41,695 nt of DNA from Candidatus Hungatella pullicola (GTDB taxonomy: Bacteria; Bacillota; Clostridia; Lachnospirales; Lachnospiraceae), in contig DXFU01000071.1 in the NCBI GenBank assembly GCA_019114305.1, positions 1 through 41,695 on the forward strand, read 5' to 3'. Below, in pieces: positions 7,890 through 14,607 of the stretch (its first letter is position 1; the number at the start of each line of letters is the position of its first letter). The notes under the pieces are model-generated. The model made no database searches, was not told the DNA's origin, and saw only the letters and a program-made list of their open reading frames with translations. The position numbers were made by a program, and so were the translations under genes.

Positions 7890-8728
7890 TGAAAGCAAAA
7901 GGATTTGAAAAAGCTGTTATTACCGGAATTTTATGTGCGCTGGTGGTATTGTTTCTGACTCCTATCTTTTTCATTTTGATGAATTCTTTTAAGGGTAAAT
8001 TGTTTATCAGTGACAATCCCTTTGCCTGGCCGTCTGGAGAGATGTTTGTGGGCCTGGAAAATTATACAGAAGGAATCAGAAAAACAGGTTTTTTCTCTGC
8101 CTTTGGATGGTCTGCGTTTATTACGGTTGCTTCTGTACTGGTGATTGTTCTGTTTACATCCATGACTGCATGGTATATTACAAGAGTCAAAACAAAGTTA
8201 AATAATATTTTGTACTATGTATTTGTCTTTTCCATGGTAGTGCCTTTTCAGATGATTATGTTCACTATGTCTAAGATGGCAGATATGCTTCATCTGAATA
8301 ATCCTCTGGGAATGGTGGTTCTGTATCTGGGATTTGGAGCAGGATTATCTGTTTTCATGTTCTGCGGATTTGTCAAGGGAATTCCTTATGAGATTGAGGA
8401 AGCAGCCATGATTGACGGATGCAGTCCGCTGGAAATCTTTTTTAAGGTTGTCATGCCTGTATTAAAGCCTACGGCAATTACGGTAGCCATTTTAAATGCT
8501 ATGTGGATTTGGAACGACTATCTTCTTCCTTATCTGGTAATCGGCGTATCCACCCCCTATAAAACCATACCTGTTACCGTTCAGTATCTTATGGGTTCCT
8601 ATGGCGCCAAGGATTATGGTTCTCTTATGGCTCTGCTGGTACTGGCAATTGTGCCGATTATTGTATTTTACCTTTTCTGCCAAAAATATATTATTGAGGG
8701 GGTTGTGGCAGGCGCTGTAAAAGGCTGA
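7889..8728 (+). CDS. Sugar ABC transporter permease (MalG/UgpE type)
   Basis: The 279-residue protein has about six membrane helices and the EAA-loop EEAAMIDGCSPLEIFFKVVMP. It closes with the aromatic/charged C-terminus IIEGVVAGAVKG usual for MalG-type subunits. AGGAGG lies just upstream inside the preceding gene. It completes the heterodimeric membrane channel of the importer. The LacI regulator follows after a promoter of its own. Confidence 0.93.
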   Translation: MKAKGFEKAVITGILCALVVLFLTPIFFILMNSFKGKLFISDNPFAWPSGEMFVGLENYTEGIRKTGFFSAFGWSAFITVASVLVIVLFTSMTAWYITRVKTKLNNILYYVFVFSMVVPFQMIMFTMSKMADMLHLNNPLGMVVLYLGFGAGLSVFMFCGFVKGIPYEIEEAAMIDGCSPLEIFFKVVMPVLKPTAITVAILNAMWIWNDYLLPYLVIGVSTPYKTIPVTVQYLMGSYGAKDYGSLMALLVLAIVPIIVFYLFCQKYIIEGVVAGAVKG

Positions 8729-8737
8729 CGGCGAAGA

Positions 8738-8766
8738 TTGAAAAAAGATCACTTCCCTGCTATAAT
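8738..8766 (+). promoter_or_regulatory. Sigma-A promoter of the LacI gene
   Basis: TTGAAA (8738-8743) and a consensus TATAAT (8761-8766) are spaced by 17 bases, 34 bases before the start codon. No copy of the 5535 operator palindrome was seen here, so autoregulation is not evident. Confidence 0.8.
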
Positions 8767-8799
8767 TAGTTGTCAGATTGAATGTATGAGGTGATTTTG

Positions 8800-9831
8800 A
8801 TGGAGACTGTGACAATAAAGGATATTGCCAGAAAGTGTAAGGTTGGAGTGAGCACGGTGTCCCGTGCAATTAACAATCATCCTGACATCAATCCGGAGAC
8901 TAAAAAGAAAATTATGGACACCATTGCGGAGTGCAATTATATTCCTAATAACAGCGCGAGAAATCTGAAAAGAAATGAGTCTAAAACCATTGCAGTTATG
9001 ATTAAGGGAATCGCCAATCCATTTTTCCATGGAATTGTCAAGGTCCTGGAAAGTTCCATTGAGAAAAAAAAGTATGGATTTCATCTTCAGCATGTTGAGG
9101 AAGAAGGAGATGAGGTGAAAGCGGCCTTGGAGCTGGAAAAGGAGAAGAAGCTTTGCGGCATTATCTTTTTAGGAGGAGCCCTGGGGCACTCGGAGGAGAC
9201 CATCAGGCAGCTTCGAACTCCATTTGTTATGTGTACCACTTCTCTGAACGAGGAGATACCAAAGGAACTGTATTCTTCTGTTAAGATTAATGATGTACAG
9301 GAAGCCTACCGCATGGTCTCTTACCTATGCAGCCTTGGACATAAAAAGATTGCTATGGTTGCGGCAAGAGAGGATGATCAGGCGGTTGGCAAAATGCGGC
9401 TTCAGGGGTACAGAAATGCCTTAGCTGATTATGGGATTCCTTTCAACAGAGACTTGATTTTGTATCCGGTAAAAGGAGAAGATCCATATTCTATGAAAAA
9501 TGGTTATGATACCGTCAGAAAGTTTATAGAATGCGGCGGGCAGGCTACTGCATTCTTTGTGATTTCTGATAATGCGGCCTTCGGCGCGTGCAAAGCTTTA
9601 TGGGATATGGGAAAAAAGATTCCCGATGATTATTCTGTGGCCGGATTTGACGGGATTGATATGGCAAAATATTATTGCCCATCCCTTACAACTATTAAAC
9701 AGCCTTTTGAGGAAATGGGAAAGGAAGCTATTGATATACTTTTTGACCTGATTGAGGAATCAGGAGAAAACAGGCATAAGATTTTTGAGGCTGAGCTGGT
9801 GGAAGGACAGTCAGTGAGGGCTCTTGTATAA
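8800..9831 (+). CDS. LacI/GalR-family transcriptional regulator
   Basis: The 343-residue protein has an N-terminal helix-turn-helix (TIKDIARKCKVGVSTVSRAI, about residues 5-24) and a hinge-helix region ending NYIPNNSARNLK. A periplasmic-binding-protein-like sugar sensor domain follows, with VAGFDGIDMAKY and the SLTTIKQPFEEMG motif near the end. The start at 8800 is preferred over 8782 because GAGGTG lies 6-7 bases upstream and the protein then begins METVTIKD as in other family members. It most likely binds the palindrome at 5535-5552 and is released by the imported sugar or a product. It is the last intact gene before the element border. Confidence 0.93.
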   Translation: METVTIKDIARKCKVGVSTVSRAINNHPDINPETKKKIMDTIAECNYIPNNSARNLKRNESKTIAVMIKGIANPFFHGIVKVLESSIEKKKYGFHLQHVEEEGDEVKAALELEKEKKLCGIIFLGGALGHSEETIRQLRTPFVMCTTSLNEEIPKELYSSVKINDVQEAYRMVSYLCSLGHKKIAMVAAREDDQAVGKMRLQGYRNALADYGIPFNRDLILYPVKGEDPYSMKNGYDTVRKFIECGGQATAFFVISDNAAFGACKALWDMGKKIPDDYSVAGFDGIDMAKYYCPSLTTIKQPFEEMGKEAIDILFDLIEESGENRHKIFEAELVEGQSVRALV

Positions 9832-9834
9832 CCA

Positions 9835-9876
9835 ACAGCGGTCATTGCAGTGACAATTTTTGCAGTGGCTGCTGTT
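9835..9876. repeat. Truncated copy of the collagen gene's Cys-rich segment inside the element end
   Basis: These 42 bases match 10029-10070 at 38 of 42 positions in the same orientation. Read on the minus strand, one frame gives NSSHCKNCHCNDRCW, like the NSSHCNDCHCNDCC of the collagen-like protein. It is not in frame with any start codon and is separated from the intact copy by the attachment site. Confidence 0.75.
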
Positions 9877-9896
9877 TTGATGTACCGGATTTAGGC

Positions 9897-10142
9897 CTAT
9901 GGTTGAGCAAAGTTAACCGGGGCTACAGGTCCCTGAGGCCCTCTGGCTCCTGTGACGCCGGCAGGTCCCATTGGTCCAACCGGTCCTCGTGGGCCAGTGG
10001 GGCCGGTTGGACCTTTACAGGGATTTTTACAGCAGTCATTGCAGTGACAGTCATTGCAGTGGCTGCTGTTGCATTGTCCGTCATTACAGCGGCCGTGACA
10101 GAAATCTTCTTGATTTCTGTCCTGAAATCCATTATAAAACAT
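9897..10142 (-). CDS. Collagen-like protein, 5' part of a split gene, with Cys/His-rich head
   Basis: The ORF is 81 residues long as it stands. Residues 1-42 form a hydrophilic head with ten cysteines and several His and Asn-Asp pairs (FCHGRCNDGQC, HCNDCHCNDCCKNPC). Ten GPX-type triplets then start at [10 protein letters not shown]. The true collagen part seems to end at Val73; the last eight residues (APVNFAQP) and the stop lie inside the inserted element. The start at 10142 has AGAGGT about 7 bases upstream. If the 516-9926 segment were removed, the frame would continue into the GPX repeats at 515-278. The head looks suited to metal binding or disulfide crosslinking, as in spore-coat proteins, but no exact family is recognised. 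Confidence 0.7.
   Translation of the reverse strand: MFYNGFQDRNQEDFCHGRCNDGQCNSSHCNDCHCNDCCKNPCKGPTGPTGPRGPVGPMGPAGVTGARGPQGPVAPVNFAQP
9902..9941. other. High-coordinate attachment site of the 9.4-kb element
   Basis: The central AC is at 9925-9926 within CTACAGG (9923-9929). The inner arm (9902-9924) begins with GTTGAGCA, 15 nt from the dinucleotide, which mirrors TGCTCAAC at 533-540. The outer arm (9927-9941) is collagen coding sequence. Confidence 0.7.
10029..10070. repeat. Intact copy of the duplicated Cys-rich segment
   Basis: It lies inside the collagen-like gene, encodes SSHCNDCHCNDCC on the minus strand, and is 38/42 identical to 9835-9876. The segment itself contains short internal repeats of CATTGCAGTG. 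Confidence 0.75.
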
Positions 10143-10187
10143 ATAATTTACCTCTTTGTCTTTTATTTTCCAGCGTTTCCGCTTATT

Positions 10188-10216
10188 ATTATATATGAAA
10201 ATAATACAAGTTTGGT
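10188..10216 (-). promoter_or_regulatory. Candidate sporulation-type promoter of the collagen-like gene
   Basis: On the minus strand, ACC (10216-10214) and CATATATAAT (10197-10188) are 16 bases apart. This resembles the sigma-K pattern AC-16-CATAnnnTA with one deviation, and also partly sigma-E. No sigma-A promoter is visible. The distance to the start codon is about 40 bases. Weak. Confidence 0.3.
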
Positions 10217-10274
10217 GTAGGGCCTTAGCTGTCCAAGCACCTGAACCACAAAATTGAAAAAGCGAGGAAATACA

Positions 10275-12182
10275 ATGCTGTATCAGATTAAGGACGGAAC
10301 AGTTTCTGTAGGCGGAGAACTGATTTTATCCCATATAGATTTTGAAATTCGTGGAAAGGAAAAGATTGCTCTGGTTGGAAGAAATGGGGCGGGCAAGACA
10401 ACCCTGCTTAAGCTGATTGCCGGTAAGCTTTTCCTGGACAGAGACGATAAGAGGCAGGGGCCCGGCATTTTTACTTCCAGAAGTTTGACTGTAGGCATGC
10501 TTTCCCAGGAGACTTTTGGAGACTCCGGACAAACCGTGGAGGAGGAATTGATGAAAGGATTTCCATCCCAGGATAGGTTTGATCGGGAGCGGTTTGCCTA
10601 TGAGCAGGAGTATGACAGAATTTTCACCGGATTCGGGTTTCACAAAAGCGATAAGAAAAAACGTCTGAACCAGTTTTCCGGCGGCGAGAGGACAAAGATT
10701 GCTCTGATTCGTCTTCTTCTTGAGAAGCCGGATATTCTTCTGTTAGACGAACCTACCAATCATCTGGATTTTCACAGCCTTCAATGGCTGGAAGACTATA
10801 TGAGACAGTATGAAAAGGCGGTGGTTATGGTATCCCATGACCGTTTTTTCCTGGACAGAACTGCTGAGGTAGTATATGAGCTGGCGGATAAGCAGCTGGC
10901 AAGATACGTGGGAAACTATACGGATTACAGAAAGGAAAAGGCAAAGAAGCTTCAGCTTCAGAAAAAAGCTTATGCAAAGCAGCAGGAGGAGCTGAAGCGG
11001 TTGGATGATATGGTCAGCCGATTCCGGCATAAGCCGTCAAAAGCCTCCTTTGTCAGAGCAAAAAAGCATGCGGCTCAAAGGCTGGAACGGCTGCCGAAGC
11101 CTCAGGAAGATGAGACATCCATATTTACAGGGGAGATTGTGCCGGAGATTTTGGGAAGCAAATGGGTATTTCAGTCAGAACATTTAAAGATAGGATACGA
11201 CAAAGTACTGGCTGAGATTACCATTAGAATACGGCGGGGACAGAAGATTGCGGTTTTGGGAGATAATGGAGCAGGAAAAACCACTTTTTTAAAAACGGCA
11301 GCTGGTTTTATCCCACCTGTGTCCGGGGAGTATTGCCTGGGCAATCACGTGACCATTGGATATTTTGATCAGAGAACGGGAGAGATTTCCTCGGAGAAAT
11401 CGGTGGTGGAGCATTTTTCAGATTTGTTTCCCCAGTTGACGGATAAAGAGGTTCGCTCTGTTCTGGGAGCCTATCTTTTTCCGGGACAGGAAGCATGGAA
11501 AAAAGTTAAGGTACTGTCGGGAGGAGAAAAGTCCAGGCTGGTGCTGGCGGAGCTTCTCCAAAGCAGACCTAATTTTCTCATTTTGGATGAGCCTACTAAC
11601 CATATGGACATTCCGGCAAGGGAAACATTGGAGTCTGCCTTTCAGGCCTATAAGGGAACTATGCTGTTTGTGTCCCATGATCGGTATTTTATCAATCAGG
11701 TGGCAGATGCTCTTTTGATTTTTGATGGTCCGTCTGTGTGGTATTATCCTTTCGGATATGACCATTATCTGGAAAGACTTAAGAAACTGAAACAGTCTGA
11801 TGGGATTGCCGGAGCAGTACGTGCGGAGGAACAGGCTCTCATTGCCGGCCTGAGAGCCGTTCCAAAGGAAGAAAAGCACCGATTAAAAGAACCGTCTGCA
11901 GAAGCCGCCTACACGGACTGGAAACTGAGACTGATGGGGGAGAAGCTTATGCCTTACAGAGACCAGGTGGAAAAGCTGTGGGAGGAAAGGGAATCCCTAA
12001 GGCTTGTGTGGCAGGCGTCTGAAGGATTCTGGAACGGAAGGGAATGCCGGGAAGAGAAGGAGCTGGAGAAAATTTCCCGGCATTTAGAGGAAGCATGGAG
12101 TTTGTGGCATGAGATGTGCATGGAGTGGTATGAGGAAGCGGAGGAACTTTTTGGGTGGAACAGTGAGGAAGGTGTGATGTGA
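10275..12182 (+). CDS. ABC-F family ATPase (ribosome-associated)
   Basis: The 635-residue soluble protein has two ABC domains and no membrane segments. The first has Walker A GRNGAGKTT (about 38-46), signature FSGGERTKIAL and Walker B LLLDEPTNHLD. A charged linker with KPSKASFVRAKKHAAQRLERL follows. The second has GDNGAGKTT, LSGGEKSRLVL and LILDEPTNHMD. A C-terminal extension rich in Glu/Arg/Trp ends the protein. Proteins of this family act in the ribosomal E site as translation factors or in antibiotic protection, and the sequence does not show which. The ATG at 10275 with GAGGAAA upstream is preferred to a TTG at 10254. It converges on the CarD-like gene with 5 bases between stops. Confidence 0.92.
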   Translation: MLYQIKDGTVSVGGELILSHIDFEIRGKEKIALVGRNGAGKTTLLKLIAGKLFLDRDDKRQGPGIFTSRSLTVGMLSQETFGDSGQTVEEELMKGFPSQDRFDRERFAYEQEYDRIFTGFGFHKSDKKKRLNQFSGGERTKIALIRLLLEKPDILLLDEPTNHLDFHSLQWLEDYMRQYEKAVVMVSHDRFFLDRTAEVVYELADKQLARYVGNYTDYRKEKAKKLQLQKKAYAKQQEELKRLDDMVSRFRHKPSKASFVRAKKHAAQRLERLPKPQEDETSIFTGEIVPEILGSKWVFQSEHLKIGYDKVLAEITIRIRRGQKIAVLGDNGAGKTTFLKTAAGFIPPVSGEYCLGNHVTIGYFDQRTGEISSEKSVVEHFSDLFPQLTDKEVRSVLGAYLFPGQEAWKKVKVLSGGEKSRLVLAELLQSRPNFLILDEPTNHMDIPARETLESAFQAYKGTMLFVSHDRYFINQVADALLIFDGPSVWYYPFGYDHYLERLKKLKQSDGIAGAVRAEEQALIAGLRAVPKEEKHRLKEPSAEAAYTDWKLRLMGEKLMPYRDQVEKLWEERESLRLVWQASEGFWNGRECREEKELEKISRHLEEAWSLWHEMCMEWYEEAEELFGWNSEEGVM

Positions 12183-12187
12183 TAAAC

Positions 12188-12709
12188 TTACCAGAGAATG
12201 GATATTCTCTGAGAAATATAGGCAGGTACCGTATCCCTGGGGATTCCCAGGGATACAGCCAGTTCTCCGAACAAAAGATCTTCTGTCTGTTTCATAAAGC
12301 GAAGATCAATCTGGCCTATTTTTTTCTTCTGTTTTTCCGCTTCTTCTTTTTTCTTTCGGATAGACAGGACAAGAGACATTAAGCTGTTGCAGTCATAGGC
12401 AAGAGATGCCTCACGGTAGCGCCGCTTTAATTCCGGCAGACTTTTACACCGAAAGATTTCTGTGGGCGCTGCGGGAATACAGTCAATCAGCTGATTGGCC
12501 TCGTCGGGTGACATGACAGGACGCATAAATACTTTGGGCGGATCGGCCGGAGTGTAAATGGTTCCCTTTTGATAGAGAGGCTTGAGTATATAGTACAGCT
12601 GCGTATCCCGCTCAGGGAGAGAGGAAGGAGTCAGCAGGGCGATATCCTCTATTTTACATACTCCGGTGTGCCCATAAACAATCAGATCACCAATTCCATA
12701 CAAAGGCAT
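12188..12709 (-). CDS. CarD/CdnL-family transcriptional regulator
   Basis: This 173-residue protein begins with the RNA-polymerase-interacting fold (MPLYGIGDLIVYGHTGVCKI), shared with CarD, CdnL and the Mfd RID domain. Its helical C-terminal domain includes KSLPELKRRYREASLAYDC and KKKEEAEKQKKK. Such proteins bind the RNA polymerase beta subunit and stabilise open complexes. GGAGGTGA lies just before the ATG at 12709. It is a lone gene, convergent with the ABC-F gene; nothing indicates its targets. A perfect inverted repeat lies in its 3' coding part. Confidence 0.85.
   Translation of the reverse strand: MPLYGIGDLIVYGHTGVCKIEDIALLTPSSLPERDTQLYYILKPLYQKGTIYTPADPPKVFMRPVMSPDEANQLIDCIPAAPTEIFRCKSLPELKRRYREASLAYDCNSLMSLVLSIRKKKEEAEKQKKKIGQIDLRFMKQTEDLLFGELAVSLGIPRDTVPAYISQRISILW
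12231..12256. repeat. Perfect 11-bp inverted repeat in the CarD-like coding region
   Basis: GTATCCCTGGG (12231-12241), loop GATT, CCCAGGGATAC (12246-12256). A second hairpin, AGAGAAT-GGAT-ATTCTCT, sits at 12193-12210. Both are just past the stop codon of the ABC-F gene, so they may help end its transcript, although there is no T-run. Confidence 0.6.
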
Positions 12710-12811
12710 TCACCTCCTTTTTGTGTGATATGGAAGGCTATGATATTAGTATTCCCAGAAAATGAAGATTGAAGCAGAAAAAGGAAACAAAAATAAATGA
12801 TTCCTACAAAG

Positions 12812-12845
12812 AACCGTCCCTACCGCATAATGGGGGCGGTTTTGT
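12812..12845 (+). terminator. Hairpin with T-rich tail upstream of the SsuB-like operon
   Basis: AACCGTCCC (12812-12820) pairs with GGGGCGGTT (12833-12841) with one G-U pair, followed by TTTGTTG. No gene on the plus strand ends just before it, so it may be a leader attenuator of the next operon or a relic. No known riboswitch was recognised in 12710-12964. Confidence 0.4.
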
Positions 12846-12964
12846 TGTCCTCACCTTCTTTCTGAGTTTTCATATCATAGAGTATAGATTCAGATATGAG
12901 AACTTTTGGAAATCTGACGTTTTTCAGAAACTGAGTCATGACAAAGACCACAGGAGGAGAATAT

Positions 12965-13738
12965 ATGACGCCAAAACTGGATGTCCGAGGGGTAAGCTGC
13001 TCCTATCATACCATGGAAGGAGAAACGCAGGCCCTTTCAAACATATCTTTTACAGTGGATAACGGGGAATTTCTTGCTGTTGTGGGGCCTTCCGGCTGCG
13101 GGAAATCTACCCTGTTATCTCTTTTATGCGGTCTGATAAGACAGGATGAAGGGGATATACTGATTGATGGGGAGAGAAGAGAAGGAGTAGGGGCCGGAAT
13201 TGGAATTGGCTATATGCTTCAGAGAGATCATTTACTGGAATGGAGAAGTATTTTATCCAATGCAGGCCTTGGATTGGAGATTCAGAATAAACTGGATGAA
13301 CAGGCGAAAGAAAGACTGAAAAAAATGCTGGAGGACTATGGTCTAAAGGATTTTGAAAACGCAAGGCCGTCCCAGCTGTCGGGAGGTATGCGCCAAAGAG
13401 CGGCATTGGTGAGAACTTTGGCACTAAATCCGGAAATTCTTCTTTTAGATGAACCCTTTTCTGCTTTGGACTATCAGACCAGGCTGTTTGTATGCGATGA
13501 TATCAGCTCAATTATTAAGAAGGCAGGAAAAACAGCCATTTTGGTCACTCATGATCTGTCAGAAGCCATCAGTACAGCTGACAGAGTTTTGGTTCTGACC
13601 AAAAGGCCGGGAAGAATTAAGGCGGTATTGCCCATTTCTTTTGGAGAAAGGTGGATGCGCCCTCTGGAGCGAAGAAACGCGCCGGAATTTTCTTCCTATT
13701 TTAATCAGGTATGGAAGGAGCTGCAGAGCAATGAATAA
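12965..13738 (+). CDS. ABC transporter ATP-binding protein (nitrate/sulfonate/taurine/thiamine-precursor type)
   Basis: The 257-residue ATPase has Walker [10 protein letters not shown] (about 40-48), Q-loop [12 protein letters not shown], signature [13 protein letters not shown], Walker [13 protein letters not shown] and H-loop LVTHDLSEA. The MLQRD-LLEWR pattern and the partner permease place it in the SsuB/TauB/NrtD group. The ATG at 12965 has AGGAGGAG 5-6 bases upstream. It overlaps the permease gene by 8 bases, so the two are coupled. No periplasmic-type binding protein is encoded next to it, so the substrate cannot be inferred. Confidence 0.9.
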   Translation: MTPKLDVRGVSCSYHTMEGETQALSNISFTVDNGEFLAVVGPSGCGKSTLLSLLCGLIRQDEGDILIDGERREGVGAGIGIGYMLQRDHLLEWRSILSNAGLGLEIQNKLDEQAKERLKKMLEDYGLKDFENARPSQLSGGMRQRAALVRTLALNPEILLLDEPFSALDYQTRLFVCDDISSIIKKAGKTAILVTHDLSEAISTADRVLVLTKRPGRIKAVLPISFGERWMRPLERRNAPEFSSYFNQVWKELQSNE

Positions 13739-14534
13739 AAGTGCTGGAATCACCCTGGCTCAGAAGGCGTTCCTGGAACAGGAAACGGTTCGAAGGAGAA
13801 AGGTGAAGATCTTAAGAGTTATGTTTTTGGTTCTTCTTCTGGCTTTGTGGGAATTAAGCGCAAGAATGGGATGGATTAATGATTTTATTTTCAGTTCACC
13901 AGCAAGAGTTGTTTCCTGCTTCTGGGAAATGGCAGGAGATGGAAGCATATTTGTCCATACAGGCATTACCGTATTGGAGACATTGGCAAGCTTCGGACTT
14001 GTAGTGGTTATTGGACTTATTTTTGCCCTGATTCTCTGGGCCAGCAAAAGCGTATCGGAAGTTCTGGAACCCTATTTGGTCATGCTTAACAGTCTCCCAA
14101 AATCAGCCCTGGCTCCTATCCTTATTGTATGGCTGGGAAATAATGTAAAAACCATTGTTGTGGCGGCTGTATCGGTAGCGGTATTTGGATGTATTATGAC
14201 CCTTCACAACGGATTTGCCCAGACAGACCCAGATAAAATAAGGCTGATTTACTCTCTGGGAGGCCAGAAAAAGGATGTGCTTCGAAAGGTTCTGCTGCCG
14301 GGGACTGTTCCTTTACTGATCAGCAACATGAAGGTAAATGTGGGACTGTGCCTGGTGGGCGTAATTATTGGAGAATTTCTGGCAGCCAATCAGGGGCTGG
14401 GATATCTGATTATTTATGGAAGTCAGGTATTTAAAATGGATTTGGTGGTTATGAGCATTGTAATTTTATGTGTTGTATCCGCTGTCCTTTATCAGGGGAT
14501 CACCTTTCTGGAAAAAAGGATTCAAAAGATTTGA
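13731..14534 (+). CDS. ABC transporter permease (SsuC/TauC type)
   Basis: The protein has 267 residues. A charged N-terminus is followed by about six membrane helices starting at [19 protein letters not shown]. The cytoplasmic loop [20 protein letters not shown] matches the coupling loop of this family. The start is ATG at 13731, inside the end of the ATPase gene. It is followed directly by a strong terminator, so the transcript is a two-gene unit. A dedicated substrate-binding lipoprotein is missing locally and must be supplied from elsewhere or be lost. Confidence 0.9.
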   Translation: MNKSAGITLAQKAFLEQETVRRRKVKILRVMFLVLLLALWELSARMGWINDFIFSSPARVVSCFWEMAGDGSIFVHTGITVLETLASFGLVVVIGLIFALILWASKSVSEVLEPYLVMLNSLPKSALAPILIVWLGNNVKTIVVAAVSVAVFGCIMTLHNGFAQTDPDKIRLIYSLGGQKKDVLRKVLLPGTVPLLISNMKVNVGLCLVGVIIGEFLAANQGLGYLIIYGSQVFKMDLVVMSIVILCVVSAVLYQGITFLEKRIQKI

Positions 14535-14542
14535 AAGGAAGC

Positions 14543-14594
14543 AAAAAGCCAATCAGCTCTTCTTTGGATAGGAAGAAGGGTGATTGGCTTTTTT
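14543..14594 (+). terminator. Rho-independent terminator
   Basis: AAAAAGCCAATCA pairs with TGATTGGCTTTTTT around an inner AGCTCTTCTT/GGAAGAAGGG stem region. It ends the SsuB/SsuC-like operon. A-rich sequence on the other side lets it serve the convergent regulator gene as well. Confidence 0.9.
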
Positions 14595-14607
14595 GATGAG
14601 CGTCCTA

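Larger units (their letters stand above)
516..9926. mobile_element. Large-serine-recombinase element carrying an alpha-glucoside utilisation cluster, inserted in a collagen-like gene
   Basis: The segment of about 9,409 bp is bounded by CTACAGG at 514-520 and 9923-9929. It has a recombinase gene 100 bp from one border with its 3' end facing out, a small ORF before it, and sugar-uptake cargo (GH13, AraC, binding protein, two permeases, LacI). A circle closed at AC/GT would form a roughly 48-bp attP with exact GTTGAGCA/TGCTCAAC ends. The emptied chromosome would have a nearly palindromic attB within collagen codons and a continuous collagen ORF. A non-palindromic central dinucleotide and 40-50 bp sites are known features of large serine integrases. 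That the element is active is not shown. Confidence 0.7.

Noticed and set aside
10254-10274. TTG start adding seven residues to the ABC-F protein
   Set aside because: The ATG at 10275 has the better-spaced GAGGAAA and matches the usual family start.
12710-12964. Thiamine riboswitch ahead of the SsuB-like operon
   Set aside because: The conserved CTGAGA and ACCTGATCTGG blocks are absent, although one CTGAG occurs by chance.
12769-13062. 97-codon plus-strand ORF
   Set aside because: It runs across the promoter region into the ATPase gene in another frame and has no family-like sequence.
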